From Prevotella sp. UBA1705 (lineage in GTDB: Bacteria > Bacteroidota > Bacteroidia > Bacteroidales > Bacteroidaceae): 62,917 nucleotides of DNA. The notes below the pieces were generated by a model. It was not told the DNA's origin. It saw only the letters and a program-made list of their open reading frames with translations, and made no database searches. The translations under genes were made by a program, and so were the position numbers. Of this stretch, positions 1 to 7,851 are shown one piece after another. Position 1 is the first letter of the stretch; each line of letters starts with the position of its first letter. The stretch lies in assembly GCA_002317385.1 (NCBI GenBank), contig DCJH01000059.1, forward strand, positions 1 to 62,917. The letters are read 5' to 3'.

Positions 1-196
1 TCTCCGGTGTTTGCCGTGTCGCTTATCTACGATACCTTTGCATCATAAAAGTCGATGGATGACTGTCAGGAGGACAGCAAGTGAGGTCGAAACAGGAAAC
101 AGGAATGGAAACATAGATAGAGAAAAGCAAATTACATAAGGATAGCTTGCAGTAGCTTATTGAACAAACAGGACAGGTTGGTCTAAGTATTAAAAT

Positions 197-1285
197 ATCA
201 TAAACATAGGCATTGGTTGCCGTATGTTAAAATTGTTTAACCACAAAATAAGGTCAAATTATTTCATTAATTAACAAAACACACATTTATGTACAGTCAT
301 TTAACTTCACAGCAAAGGTACGTAATTTCAACCTTAATTCAAAATGGATGGAGTAGAGCACGGATAGCAGATACAATAGGAGTTGATTCTTCAACTGTGA
401 CGCGTGAACTCATCCGGAACAGTGGAGTCCGCGGAATTTATAATTGGGAGACAGCCCAGCAGAATGCCAACCAAAGAAAGAAGCGCAAACCAGGCAATCG
501 TTCTATCCCAAAGGAAATAAAGGATGAAGCAATAAGACTATTGGTAGAGGAACAGTGGTCGCCGGAACAAATATCGGCAGCCCTGAACCTTCGGGGCATG
601 AAGATATCACATGAGACCATATACAAAATAATCCGTACAGATAAGAAAAAAGGGGGGACTTTGTATCTTTCCTGCCGCCACAAGCTTAAACATCGTTCTC
701 GTCCTGTAACCAATGGTGGCTCAACAATTTCCAACAGAATAAATATCAGCGAAAGACCACCGGAGGCTGATGGGAGCCGCTTCGGTGATTTTGAGATGGA
801 TACAATTGTTGGCAAGGGTAATCATGGAGCCATACTGACCTTAACAGAAAAGAGTACGTGTATGCTGTTTATGAGAAAATTGAAAAAGGGTAAGGAAGCC
901 AAGGAACTGGCAAAGACAGTTGTCAGACTGTTAATGCCATATAGGACATTTCTCAAAAGCATAACAACGGACAACGGACTGGAATTTGCCTGTCACGAAT
1001 ACATTACAAAGAAGCTTGGAGTCACCGTGTATTTTACAGATCCATATTCATCATGGCAAAAAGGCTTGATTGAAAATCAGAATGGTCTTATAAGGCAATA
1101 TATCCCAAAATCATCTAATTTTGAGAACTTCAGTCATCAGGCAATAACCAAGATTACAGACAAAATAAACCGTCGCCCGAGAGAAAAATTAAAATTTCGT
1201 ACCCCTTTAGAGTGCTTTTATGAAAATATTTTTTAACTTTGCAGACGTTAGTGCATTTACATGTTGAAAGTGCCATGTTTATCGT
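197..1285 (+). mobile_element. IS30-family insertion sequence (approximate ends)
   Basis: About 1.09 kb around an IS30-type transposase gene. A short imperfect terminal inverted repeat can be seen: ATAAACATAGGCA at 200-212 and TGCCATGTTTAT at 1271-1282 are complementary apart from one inserted base. The size agrees with the IS30 family. No target duplication could be assigned, so the ends are estimates. Confidence 0.55.
289..1236 (+). CDS. IS30 family transposase
   Basis: A 315-residue DDE transposase that cuts and joins the ends of its own element. The N-terminal part (about residues 5-45) is a helix-turn-helix region of the IS30 type that recognises the terminal repeats. The integrase-like core begins near residue 165. 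The catalytic acids fit DFEMDTIVGKG (first Asp), TTDNGLEFACH (second Asp) and KGLIENQNGLIRQ (Glu), the last being a hallmark of IS30/IS4351-like elements of Bacteroidetes. The frame is intact and of normal length, so the copy may be active. The stop codon TAA at 1234 lies inside the string TAACTTTG, which resembles an outward-facing -7 box. Confidence 0.95.
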   Translation: MYSHLTSQQRYVISTLIQNGWSRARIADTIGVDSSTVTRELIRNSGVRGIYNWETAQQNANQRKKRKPGNRSIPKEIKDEAIRLLVEEQWSPEQISAALNLRGMKISHETIYKIIRTDKKKGGTLYLSCRHKLKHRSRPVTNGGSTISNRINISERPPEADGSRFGDFEMDTIVGKGNHGAILTLTEKSTCMLFMRKLKKGKEAKELAKTVVRLLMPYRTFLKSITTDNGLEFACHEYITKKLGVTVYFTDPYSSWQKGLIENQNGLIRQYIPKSSNFENFSHQAITKITDKINRRPREKLKFRTPLECFYENIF

Positions 1286-1578
1286 AGAGATAAATACCTA
1301 AATAATTGTTAAAAATATTTTTTCGTTTCTGTTTTGTAAGGTTTATGCAATAACTTTGCAACATCCATGAAGAAGACATTGTAGTAAAACACGAAATTAT
1401 TACTCAGTAAAAACAAGTAATCGACTACACGTAAGAGGAGCAGTCACAGTATCACTCTCTCATTGTTTATTCTTCTCATTTACCGCCACTCAGTTTACTG
1501 TCGACGGCGGTCTATCGTCTCAATTTACGAAATAGGATTAGTATATTATTTAATAAAAGATTGTTTCACGTAGAATTA
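1286..1578 (+). promoter_or_regulatory. Intergenic stretch with a probable promoter
   Basis: This stretch lies between the IS element and the first small gene. TAACTTTG at 1351-1358 matches the Bacteroidetes -7 consensus TAnnTTTG. The nearest TTTG (1333-1336) is only 14 nt upstream, so the -33 element is doubtful. No RNA gene or ORF was seen here. Confidence 0.4.
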
Positions 1579-1800
1579 ATGACTCAGATTATTCAAGAAA
1601 AGAAGAGGTATGCAAAGCCCGAGGTGTTTTGCATCCAAGTTTATTCAGATGTTGTTCTTACCAGCGCGAGCATGCAGGGCTCCGTGTCGCAGTTCAAGAA
1701 TGGAGGTTCTCTGGACGATGCCAGTGAGTTCGAAACCGAATATGATCCGTTTGAGGACGTTGTAATCAGAAGTGTACGGGATCGTGGGCTCAAGTATTAA
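1579..1800 (+). CDS. Small hypothetical protein of the Prevotella short-ORF type
   Basis: A 73-residue protein counted from ATG 1579; a TTG start at 1561 is possible but less likely. It begins with a basic stretch and KPEVFCIQVYSDVVLTSASM, then an acidic tail rich in Asp and Glu. The pattern of Lys-x-Pro near the N-terminus, alternating hydrophobics and then a small/Ser motif is shared with the 62-residue protein at 47550. Such proteins are common next to surface-protein genes in Prevotella, but their function is not known to me. It ends 19 nt before the fimbrillin-like lipoprotein, so the two are probably co-transcribed. No signal peptide or membrane segment is apparent. Confidence 0.6.
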   Translation: MTQIIQEKKRYAKPEVFCIQVYSDVVLTSASMQGSVSQFKNGGSLDDASEFETEYDPFEDVVIRSVRDRGLKY

Positions 1801-1819
1801 TAGGCAATCAGTTGTAATC

Positions 1820-3763
1820 ATGAAAAATAAAGTTATTCTATTCCATTTGTTCTCGTTGCTGTTGGTCTTTTCTTCTTGCAGCAGTGAAGTTGAGGAGCTC
1901 ATCCAGCATAGCGACATTAAGCAGGATGCCGTCACTGTCAATATGGCCCTTTCGGCCCACTATCAGAACGAGCCGGCTGTGGCAAATCGTACTCGAGGCA
2001 GCATTCATTTCGAGAATCAGGGCGGACGTCCCCTCATCACCAGCAAGAGCGACTTCTCCACACGCTGCTATTTCCGCAAGAAGGGAGCTTCGTTTGTGGG
2101 CTATGCCGACATTCAGTGGTCTGAACTGAAGGACGAAAACGGCAAGGTGGTGATGACCATGGACCCCAGCAAGGCGCTCACGCTCTACGGAACCGAGGAC
2201 CATACTCCCCAGCCTGGCGAGGAATGGTATATCTCGGGCATTGCTGGCTACACCTCTTTTGATGCCAACAACCCTTATCAGGCCGACTTTGCTCGTGCTG
2301 CCGATGCCTCTTTGGTGGGCAATCATCGGGCCAATGTGCCCTTGTTGATTGGCTGGACCAAAATCAATGTGCCTGCCAAGAATGCGTTCAAGGGCTCTGT
2401 CGAGTACAAGCCGCAGGGTGTGTTGATCGAGGTGAACATCCACAACGATGGCATTGTGAAGCAGCAAAGCCTGGAATGGTATAACCAATACGGTCGAACC
2501 CACCAACCTGTCACCACCGGAGTATTTGTCGCTTCCAATGTGATGAGCAGCAATGGTCGCTACGATTTCAAGGCTGATATGCGGTCGGGCGACCCCTTGG
2601 AAGGCTCAATGCCCACCTGGACCTTCAACGAAAGAGGCGATGGCACACCAGAAGAATATATGGTTGAGGGACTCGATGTGGCCGACGGAAATTCCGACAG
2701 AATCTATCTCTGGGGCCAGTTGCGCAGCGATGTTTCCAACCCTTCTACCACGATTGTAGGCGAGGGCTTCGACCTGAAGACGCCAGACAAGAGGTATTTC
2801 TCCATCAAGCAGCCGCTTTCCAATGGTTCGGCCTATACGGCCAATCTCCATGCGTCGCGCCAAAGTCGTCTTCCTATCGAGCGATTCACAGAGACCGACA
2901 TGACCGACGCATATAATATGGAGTGGGCTCATGAGAAGGGTACTAACAAATACTGCTATATCGAAGACGGAAGTGTGCGCTATTATAATTGGGAAACGTT
3001 CGAGGATAACATCTCTTACGTGCCTTCCATCACCCAATACACGGGTATCGTGCCCGCTCAGATTGGACTGGTTAAGTTCAATGCATCCACCGGCCCCTCT
3101 ATTGTCCAGGAGGCCATCCAGCAGGATCTTACGGCCACTAAGAGCGATTTTGATAGCAACAGCTATTATAACGACTACGAAAACCTTACCGATAAATATT
3201 CCTGCACAGCTGTCTATCAGAGCATGGGCAATGGTATTGCTTACGCCTTGAAGGGTATGCGTGGTCAAGATCAGCTGTCGGTTATGACGGAGTACGATGC
3301 AACAAATTATCCTGTGATGCCCGATAATTCACGCATGTATGCCTGTCGCTATCAGCTCAAGGATGGCAAACTCACCGTCACCCTACGATTCCTCGGTGCT
3401 GGATTTAGAAGAAGGTTTGCCGATGTGGCCAAGGAAGATTTCTGGAACCGCAACACAGCCTACGACATCACGCATGAGTTCCAGGCCAATGGCTATTATG
3501 TCGGTAATGGTTCAGAGGATTGGCAAGTGGACAAAGGCAAGGTAGGCTTCTATGCCTCCTTAGGAACAAGCGTGTATCATCGGTTTGACCAGGGTGCCGA
3601 TAACGCCCACGGGGCATTATATTTCTGTGAGGATCATGGATTGTTTGTTGCTCCTATCTATAACATATATAATCAAGGAATCATCCAGTACACCTCCTAT
3701 CAGATTTCTGCAGTAGTCAGTCGCACTGTGGCTGGCACACGATTATTCAATGGTCAGCGATAG
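1820..3763 (+). CDS. Fimbrillin-like surface lipoprotein
   Basis: A 647-residue predicted lipoprotein. I chose ATG 1820 because it places a typical signal peptide (MKNKVILFHLFSLLLVFSSC) at the N-terminus with the lipobox Cys at residue 20; the frame stays open upstream to 1772. Residues about 60-210 look like the first fimbrillin/Mfa fold: short beta-strand motifs such as VPLLIGW and YKPQGVLIEVNI are typical of FimA/Mfa-like proteins of Bacteroidales. The C-terminal half is unassigned. No genes for a full fimbrial operon (Mfa2-type anchor or Mfa3-5-type tip proteins) follow, so it may be an orphan surface protein. The fimbrillin assignment is inference from fold-like motifs. Confidence 0.6.
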   Translation: MKNKVILFHLFSLLLVFSSCSSEVEELIQHSDIKQDAVTVNMALSAHYQNEPAVANRTRGSIHFENQGGRPLITSKSDFSTRCYFRKKGASFVGYADIQWSELKDENGKVVMTMDPSKALTLYGTEDHTPQPGEEWYISGIAGYTSFDANNPYQADFARAADASLVGNHRANVPLLIGWTKINVPAKNAFKGSVEYKPQGVLIEVNIHNDGIVKQQSLEWYNQYGRTHQPVTTGVFVASNVMSSNGRYDFKADMRSGDPLEGSMPTWTFNERGDGTPEEYMVEGLDVADGNSDRIYLWGQLRSDVSNPSTTIVGEGFDLKTPDKRYFSIKQPLSNGSAYTANLHASRQSRLPIERFTETDMTDAYNMEWAHEKGTNKYCYIEDGSVRYYNWETFEDNISYVPSITQYTGIVPAQIGLVKFNASTGPSIVQEAIQQDLTATKSDFDSNSYYNDYENLTDKYSCTAVYQSMGNGIAYALKGMRGQDQLSVMTEYDATNYPVMPDNSRMYACRYQLKDGKLTVTLRFLGAGFRRRFADVAKEDFWNRNTAYDITHEFQANGYYVGNGSEDWQVDKGKVGFYASLGTSVYHRFDQGADNAHGALYFCEDHGLFVAPIYNIYNQGIIQYTSYQISAVVSRTVAGTRLFNGQR

Positions 3764-3811
3764 AAGATACAGGCCATAAAACCATAACCACCTATTTATA
3801 TATAGACCACC

Positions 3812-3854
3812 ATAGAGGATGCTACTGAGAGCTTCAGGGCATCCTCTATCTTTC
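3812..3854 (+). terminator. Rho-independent terminator after the fimbrillin-like gene
   Basis: The 11-bp arms ATAGAGGATGC (3812-3822) and GCATCCTCTAT (3839-3849) are perfectly complementary and followed by CTTTCT. It lies between convergent genes. Confidence 0.7.
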
Positions 3855-3875
3855 TGCGGGCTATGGAGTAGTGTC

Positions 3876-4328
3876 TCAGCGCTTTCTCCTGAAGAACTCT
3901 TGCATCAGTTCCCGGCACTCGTCTTCCAATACGCCTGTGGTCACTGTGGTTTTGGGATGCAGGGCGGTGGGCGCAAAACGCTGGTAGCCACGCTTTTCCT
4001 CGCCTGCGCCATAGACCACACGTCCCATCTGTGCCCAGCCCATGGCCCCGGCACACATCACGCAAGGCTCGATGGTGACGTAGAGCGTACAATCCGGCAG
4101 GTATTTTCCGCCCAAAGCATCGGCCGCCGCGGTAATGGCAAGCATCTCGGCATGGGCTGTCACGTCGTGCAGGGTCTCCGTCTGGTTGTGGGCCCGCGAT
4201 ATAATTCGGTCGTGGCTCACGATGACTGCGCCGATGGGAATCTCCCCTTCGCTGAAGGCCTGTTCGGCTTCTTTCAGGGCCATGCGCATGAACCGCTCGT
4301 CTTTTTTCTCCTGCGTTTCTTCTTTCAT
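3876..4328 (-). CDS. tadA: tRNA-specific adenosine-34 deaminase
   Basis: A 150-residue cytoplasmic zinc enzyme that converts adenosine-34 of tRNA-Arg(ACG) to inosine, allowing wobble decoding. The CDA fold is clear: HAEMLAI supplies the first zinc ligand and the catalytic Glu, and PCVMCAGAMGWAQM supplies the two Cys ligands. Length and the C-terminal FFRRKR tail are normal for TadA. The start at 4328 leaves a divergent intergenic region shared with yraN; CAAAAGTA at 4351-4358 reads as the -7 box TACTTTTG on the minus strand. Confidence 0.95.
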   Translation of the reverse strand: MKEETQEKKDERFMRMALKEAEQAFSEGEIPIGAVIVSHDRIISRAHNQTETLHDVTAHAEMLAITAAADALGGKYLPDCTLYVTIEPCVMCAGAMGWAQMGRVVYGAGEEKRGYQRFAPTALHPKTTVTTGVLEDECRELMQEFFRRKR

Positions 4329-4368
4329 CTTATGGTTTTATTTTTGCTTGCAAAAGTAATACATTCTT

Positions 4369-4399
4369 TTTGAAGTGTGGAAGAAAACGTTTACTTTTG
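4369..4399 (+). promoter_or_regulatory. Promoter of yraN-birA
   Basis: TTTG at 4369-4372, 19 nt, then TACTTTTG at 4392-4399 matches the Bacteroidetes sigma-ABfr consensus exactly. Transcription would start near 4405, about 15 nt before the yraN ATG. Confidence 0.75.
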
Positions 4400-4420
4400 C
4401 AATACTTATCACCATTGGTT

Positions 4421-4804
4421 ATGGCTGCACACAACGACTTAGGCTCATGGGGCGAGGAATACGCCGAGGACTATCTGAAACGCAACGGTTATATCATTCT
4501 CGAACGCGACTGGCGCTATGGGCGTAGCAAGGTCGACGTGGATATTATCTGTAAGACTCCTGACCGTCGCACGGTGGTCTTTGTGGAGGTGAAGACCCGT
4601 GCCGCCGAGCAAATCACCGATCCTGAGGATGCCGTTGATATCCGAAAGATACGTCATATCGGGCGCGCGGCCCATGAGTATGTGCAGATGCACGATGTGG
4701 TTGAGGAACTTCGTTTCGACATCATCGGCATCATTGGTCGAAAAGACAGCCCTAACATTCAAATCAATCATATTGAAGATGCTTTCAATCCGCTCCTTGT
4801 TTAA
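4421..4804 (+). CDS. yraN: YraN family (UPF0102) endonuclease-like protein
   Basis: A 127-residue protein of the UPF0102 family, which has a restriction-endonuclease-like fold. ATG 4421 was chosen because family members begin with a phrase like GxxGExxAxxYLxxxGYxIL, seen here as LGSWGEEYAEDYLKRNGY. The downstream motifs DIICKTPDRRTVVFVEVKTR fit the D-(E/Q)xK nuclease core. The exact cellular role of the family is unsettled. The 3' end overlaps birA by 26 nt, so the two genes are probably translationally coupled. Confidence 0.9.
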   Translation: MAAHNDLGSWGEEYAEDYLKRNGYIILERDWRYGRSKVDVDIICKTPDRRTVVFVEVKTRAAEQITDPEDAVDIRKIRHIGRAAHEYVQMHDVVEELRFDIIGIIGRKDSPNIQINHIEDAFNPLLV

Positions 4805-5576
4805 GAAGAAAAAGTCAGACTCGGGCATTCGTTTTGTGGAATTGGCCGAGACCGACAGCACCAATCGTTATTGTCTTGAGGAACTCCGTGAGATGGCCGA
4901 CGGCGCTACTCCCTCTCCCCGCATGGTGGTGGTGACCACCGAATACCAGTCCGCCGGCAAGGGCCAGGGCACCAATCGGTGGGAGAGTGAGCGCGGGAAA
5001 AACCTGCTGTTCTCCATTCTCTGCCATCCGGTATGGGTTCCTATCACAGCACAGTTTGTCATTTCAGAGTGCGTCGCGCTGGCCATCCGCGACGCGCTGA
5101 GCACCTACTCCGATGGCTTCTCCATCAAATGGCCCAACGACATCTATTGGCACGACCGCAAGATATGCGGCATTCTCATTGAGAACAGGCTTTCGGGCGG
5201 TCACATCAAGGACTGCATCATTGGCATTGGCTTAGACGTGAACCAGCAAGAGTTTCTTAGCGACGCTCCCAATCCCGTGTCGCTCTTCCAGATTCTGGGG
5301 CACGAGGTGGAGCGGAAACCACTGCTCGAGGATATCATCCATCGCTTCGACCTCTACTTGCAGGCCTTGGAGAATGGCGACTACGGCAGCATTGCCACGG
5401 CCTACGCCTCCTATCTCTACCGCAGTGGGGGCTTCTATCCTTACCGTGATGGCTCGGGAGATTTCGAGGCGGCTATTGTGGAGGTGGAAGACGACGGGCA
5501 TCTCATCCTGCGCGACCGTGAGGGTTGCATCCGCAGCTACGCCTTCAAGGAGGTGGAGTTTGTGGTGGGAGCGTGA
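4779..5576 (+). CDS. birA: Biotin--[acetyl-CoA-carboxylase] ligase
   Basis: A 265-residue BPL/LplA-fold enzyme that activates biotin with ATP and transfers it to the biotin carboxyl carrier protein. Recognisable motifs are FVELAETDSTNRYCLEEL, the biotinyl-AMP loop AGKGQGTNRWESERGKNLLF, KWPNDIYWHDRKICGILIEN and GIGLDVNQ. It lacks the N-terminal helix-turn-helix of the E. coli repressor form, so it is a class I (non-regulatory) ligase. ATG 4779 gives the usual length; the same frame is open upstream to 4599 only because it overlaps yraN. Confidence 0.94.
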   Translation: MLSIRSLFKKKKSDSGIRFVELAETDSTNRYCLEELREMADGATPSPRMVVVTTEYQSAGKGQGTNRWESERGKNLLFSILCHPVWVPITAQFVISECVALAIRDALSTYSDGFSIKWPNDIYWHDRKICGILIENRLSGGHIKDCIIGIGLDVNQQEFLSDAPNPVSLFQILGHEVERKPLLEDIIHRFDLYLQALENGDYGSIATAYASYLYRSGGFYPYRDGSGDFEAAIVEVEDDGHLILRDREGCIRSYAFKEVEFVVGA

Positions 5577-5589
5577 GGGCTTGGGCTGG

Positions 5590-5666
5590 TCAGACTTGTC
5601 AGACCTGTCCGACTTGTCTGACCAGTCGGATTTCTCGGACCAGTCTGACTGGTCAGACAGGTCTGA
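5590..5666 (+). repeat. 9-bp-period degenerate tandem array, copy 1
   Basis: Eight to nine consecutive 9-nt units of the form TCnGACnnG (for example TCAGACTTG, TCAGACCTG, TCCGACTTG, TCTGACCAG). Because neighbouring units can be mutually complementary (GTCTGACCAGTC against GACTGGTCAGAC), the array can fold on itself. A second array in the same orientation lies at 6315, beyond the four-helix-bundle gene. Confidence 0.85.
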
Positions 5667-5721
5667 AAATCTATTATACCATATTATCTAAATTGCTATA
5701 ACCTATTATTTATCAATAATT

Positions 5722-6285
5722 ATGACACAAACTTTCCTAAGACAAAAAGGCGGCTACCGCAACTTGCGGGTTTACCAAGCAGCCGTCATCATCTACGACA
5801 TCACCTTTTTCTTCACTCAGACTTTCCTGCAGAAGGGCGACCGTACCATCGACCAGATGGTGCAAGCGGCACGTTCCGGCAAGCAAAACATTGCCGAAGG
5901 AAGCGAGGCGGCCACCACATCGGCCGAAATGGAGATTAAACTTACCAATGTGGCTAAGGCGAGTTTGGAAGAACTATTGATAGATTATGAAGACTACCTG
6001 CGTGTGAGAGGACTGAGCCAGTGGACCACAGATAACCCACGACTGGGCAAGATGAGGGAGTATGCCAAAAGCCAACGCATCGTGAAAGAGTATGCCTCGC
6101 TCCTACCTCGTATCTCCGATGAGGAGATGGCCAACCTTTGTATCACGCTGATTCACCAGTCTACCTATATGTTGCGCAAACTCATCGCTCGGCAACAAGA
6201 TATGTTTCTGAAAGAGGGCGGAGTGCGCGAGCAGATGACCAAGGCCCGGCTGCAGAGCAGGAAAGGGCAGGAGGGGAAGCAGTAA
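5722..6285 (+). CDS. Four-helix-bundle suffix-domain protein (23S rRNA IVP-like)
   Basis: A 187-residue all-helical protein. The stretch from RNLRVYQAAVIIYDITFFF through MVQAARSGKQNIAEGSEAA is characteristic of the S23/intervening-sequence four-helix-bundle family: the signature is a phrase like QMxxAARSxxxNIAEG. The C-terminal half (about residues 90-187) matches what is called the four-helix-bundle suffix domain. Relatives are encoded inside 23S rRNA intervening sequences, beside diversity-generating retroelements (Avd) or as orphans like this one; their molecular role is unclear, with nucleic-acid binding suggested. No reverse transcriptase or rRNA is nearby. The gene is bracketed by two direct 9-bp-period arrays (5590-5666 and 6315-6368), which suggests insertion as a unit. 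Confidence 0.85.
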   Translation: MTQTFLRQKGGYRNLRVYQAAVIIYDITFFFTQTFLQKGDRTIDQMVQAARSGKQNIAEGSEAATTSAEMEIKLTNVAKASLEELLIDYEDYLRVRGLSQWTTDNPRLGKMREYAKSQRIVKEYASLLPRISDEEMANLCITLIHQSTYMLRKLIARQQDMFLKEGGVREQMTKARLQSRKGQEGKQ

Positions 6286-6314
6286 AGGCACCTTTCTTAG
6301 AGAGAGTAGCTCTT

Positions 6315-6368
6315 TCAGACTTGTTAGATTGGTCTGACCAGTCCGACCAGTCCGACCAGTCTGAAAGG
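6315..6368 (+). repeat. 9-bp-period degenerate tandem array, copy 2
   Basis: Six 9-nt units starting with TCAGACTTG, then TTAGATTGG, TCTGACCAG, TCCGACCAG (twice) and TCTGAAAGG. It has the same unit and orientation as the array at 5590-5666. Confidence 0.85.
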
Positions 6369-6443
6369 TCAAAAAAATCTGATAAACCACAGTTGTAATC
6401 TCATTTCCTCGCCCTTTTGCGACTGTTTTTGGCAGAATAGTTG

Positions 6444-6451
6444 TATTTTTG
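6444..6451 (+). promoter_or_regulatory. Probable pyrH -7 box
   Basis: TATTTTTG fits the TAnnTTTG consensus, 26 nt before the pyrH start codon. No TTTG at the proper 19-20 nt distance is seen. Confidence 0.5.
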
Positions 6452-6477
6452 TGCTATAAAACTCAATTCATTATATT

Positions 6478-7188
6478 ATGGCAAGATTTAAAAGAATACT
6501 GTTGAAGCTCTCCGGCGAGAGCCTGATGGGCCAGCAGGGCTACGGCATCGACGCCGACCGCCTGAGCGACTACGCCCGCCAGATCAAGGAAATACGCGAT
6601 ATGGGCGTGCAGATAGGCATCGTCATTGGTGGCGGCAACATCTTCCGCGGACTGAGTGGAAGTCAGAAAGGCTTCGACCGCGTGAAGGGAGACCAGATGG
6701 GTATGTGCGCTACGGTCATCAATTCCTTAGCGCTCAGCTCTGCCTTGGGAGCCATCGGCGTGAAGACCAAGGTCATGACTGCCATCCGCATGGAGCCTAT
6801 CGGCGAGTTCTACAACAAGTGGAAGGCCATCGAGGTCATGGAGCAGGGCACGGTGTGCATCTTCTCTGCCGGCACGGGCAACCCCTATTTCACCACTGAT
6901 ACCGGTTCGTCGCTTCGCGGCATCGAGATTGAGGCCGACGTGATGCTCAAGGGCACGCGCGTGGACGGCGTCTACACCGCCGACCCGGAAAAGGATCCTA
7001 CGGCCACCAAGTTTACCTCTATCACCTATAAGGAGGTGCTGGAGCGCGGTCTGAAGGTGATGGACCTCACCGCCATCTGCATGTGCCAGGACAACAATCT
7101 GCCTATCTACGTGTTCAACATGGACGTAGTGGGCAACCTCAAGAAGGTGATGGCCGGCGAGGAAATCGGTACGCTGGTGCATAATTAA
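6478..7188 (+). CDS. pyrH: UMP kinase
   Basis: A 236-residue cytosolic hexameric kinase of the amino-acid-kinase fold that phosphorylates UMP to UDP, the first committed step to UTP and CTP. Visible motifs are RILLKLSGESLMG (phosphate-binding Lys and Gly), IVIGGGNIFRG, the UMP-binding region around DQMGMCATVINSLAL, TGNPYFTTDTGSSLRG, and DGVYTADPEKDP. Length is standard. It is followed by a strong terminator, so it is probably monocistronic here. Confidence 0.97.
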   Translation: MARFKRILLKLSGESLMGQQGYGIDADRLSDYARQIKEIRDMGVQIGIVIGGGNIFRGLSGSQKGFDRVKGDQMGMCATVINSLALSSALGAIGVKTKVMTAIRMEPIGEFYNKWKAIEVMEQGTVCIFSAGTGNPYFTTDTGSSLRGIEIEADVMLKGTRVDGVYTADPEKDPTATKFTSITYKEVLERGLKVMDLTAICMCQDNNLPIYVFNMDVVGNLKKVMAGEEIGTLVHN

Positions 7189-7226
7189 ACCCTCAACCGC
7201 CGCCCCAACGGGCAGGCCAACCCATC

Positions 7227-7265
7227 AAAGGAGGATAGATTGCAACGGGTCTATCCTCCTTTTTT
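7227..7265 (+). terminator. Terminator after pyrH
   Basis: The 13-bp perfect stem AAAGGAGGATAGA (7227-7239) / TCTATCCTCCTTT (7250-7262) has a 10-nt loop and a run of T into 7265. Confidence 0.9.
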
Positions 7266-7768
7266 CATGCCTCCCATCTTGAAATCCGCCTCTGCTGAGG
7301 TATGGATGAGAGCGCCATATCACAATGCCTATTCTCAAAAATAATTGTTGAAAAAACTTGAATAGTGCCCTACATACTCGCCTTCTAATCAAAATCCAAT
7401 CATCATATCTGGTTTTTGCCGAAAAATAGGCCATTTTCTAATCATTTGATAATCAGGAGGTTTACTTTTGTGTCATGTGATATGAGTAATAAAACTCGCC
7501 CTGCTGCCCTCCCGATTACTACCTAATCGAACGGCCATCAGGCCTTTATGGCAGAATGAAAAGGGTGGAATGGCAATGCGAAAAGGTAGTTATCGCAGAG
7601 CCATGAGGCCGAGAAGGCATGGAAAACGCTGCGCCGAGGGATGAAAAAGAGGATTTGAAGGAAACAAAGGGGCTATCTTGAGAAAAAATAATTCCGATTT
7701 ATCTTGATCATTTCAAGGTGTCTCTCGAAATATTCCTCGGTACGAAGCGAAAGAAAATGACGGTAATG
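7266..7768. other. Gene-free stretch, 500 bp
   Basis: No credible ORF or RNA gene was seen between the pyrH terminator and the next promoter. The only structured item is a single copy of the 17-bp dispersed unit at 7513-7529. Confidence 0.6.
7513..7529 (+). repeat. Single copy of the 17-bp dispersed unit
   Basis: CGATTACTACCTAATCG, the exact consensus of the units forming the four-unit arrays at 27949-28031 and 53437-53519. The ends CGATTA and TAATCG are complementary. The flanking 22-bp positions hold no further units. Confidence 0.75.
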
Positions 7769-7800
7769 TTTGTTGGTCTCTAACAAATCAATTATTTTTG
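7769..7800 (+). promoter_or_regulatory. Promoter of the NlpC/P60-epimerase-transglutaminase cluster
   Basis: TTTG (7769-7772), 20 nt, TATTTTTG (7793-7800). Transcription would begin near 7806. Confidence 0.75.
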
Positions 7801-7806
7801 CAAGAG

Positions 7807-7825
7807 GCGGGATTTCGATTCCCGC
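7807..7825 (+). other. 5'-terminal stem-loop of the NlpC transcript
   Basis: GCGGGA (7807-7812) and TCCCGC (7820-7825) pair around the 7-nt loop TTTCGAT. An outer TTGCA/TGCAA pair (7798-7802, 7830-7834) extends it in the DNA. The predicted start site puts the hairpin at the very 5' end of the mRNA. It resembles a tRNA T-arm, but no acceptor or anticodon arm is present. Confidence 0.5.
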
Positions 7826-7851
7826 AGCATGCAATTTTAGTTAGAAAACAG

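Noticed and set aside
5590..5666. Coding extension with Ser-Asp-x repeats after birA
   Set aside because: The S-D-x pattern is simply the translation of a 9-bp repeat in an open frame; birA already ends at its normal length in another frame.
5722..6285. Diversity-generating retroelement accessory (Avd) locus
   Set aside because: The four-helix protein resembles Avd distantly, but no reverse transcriptase, template repeat or variable repeat is present.
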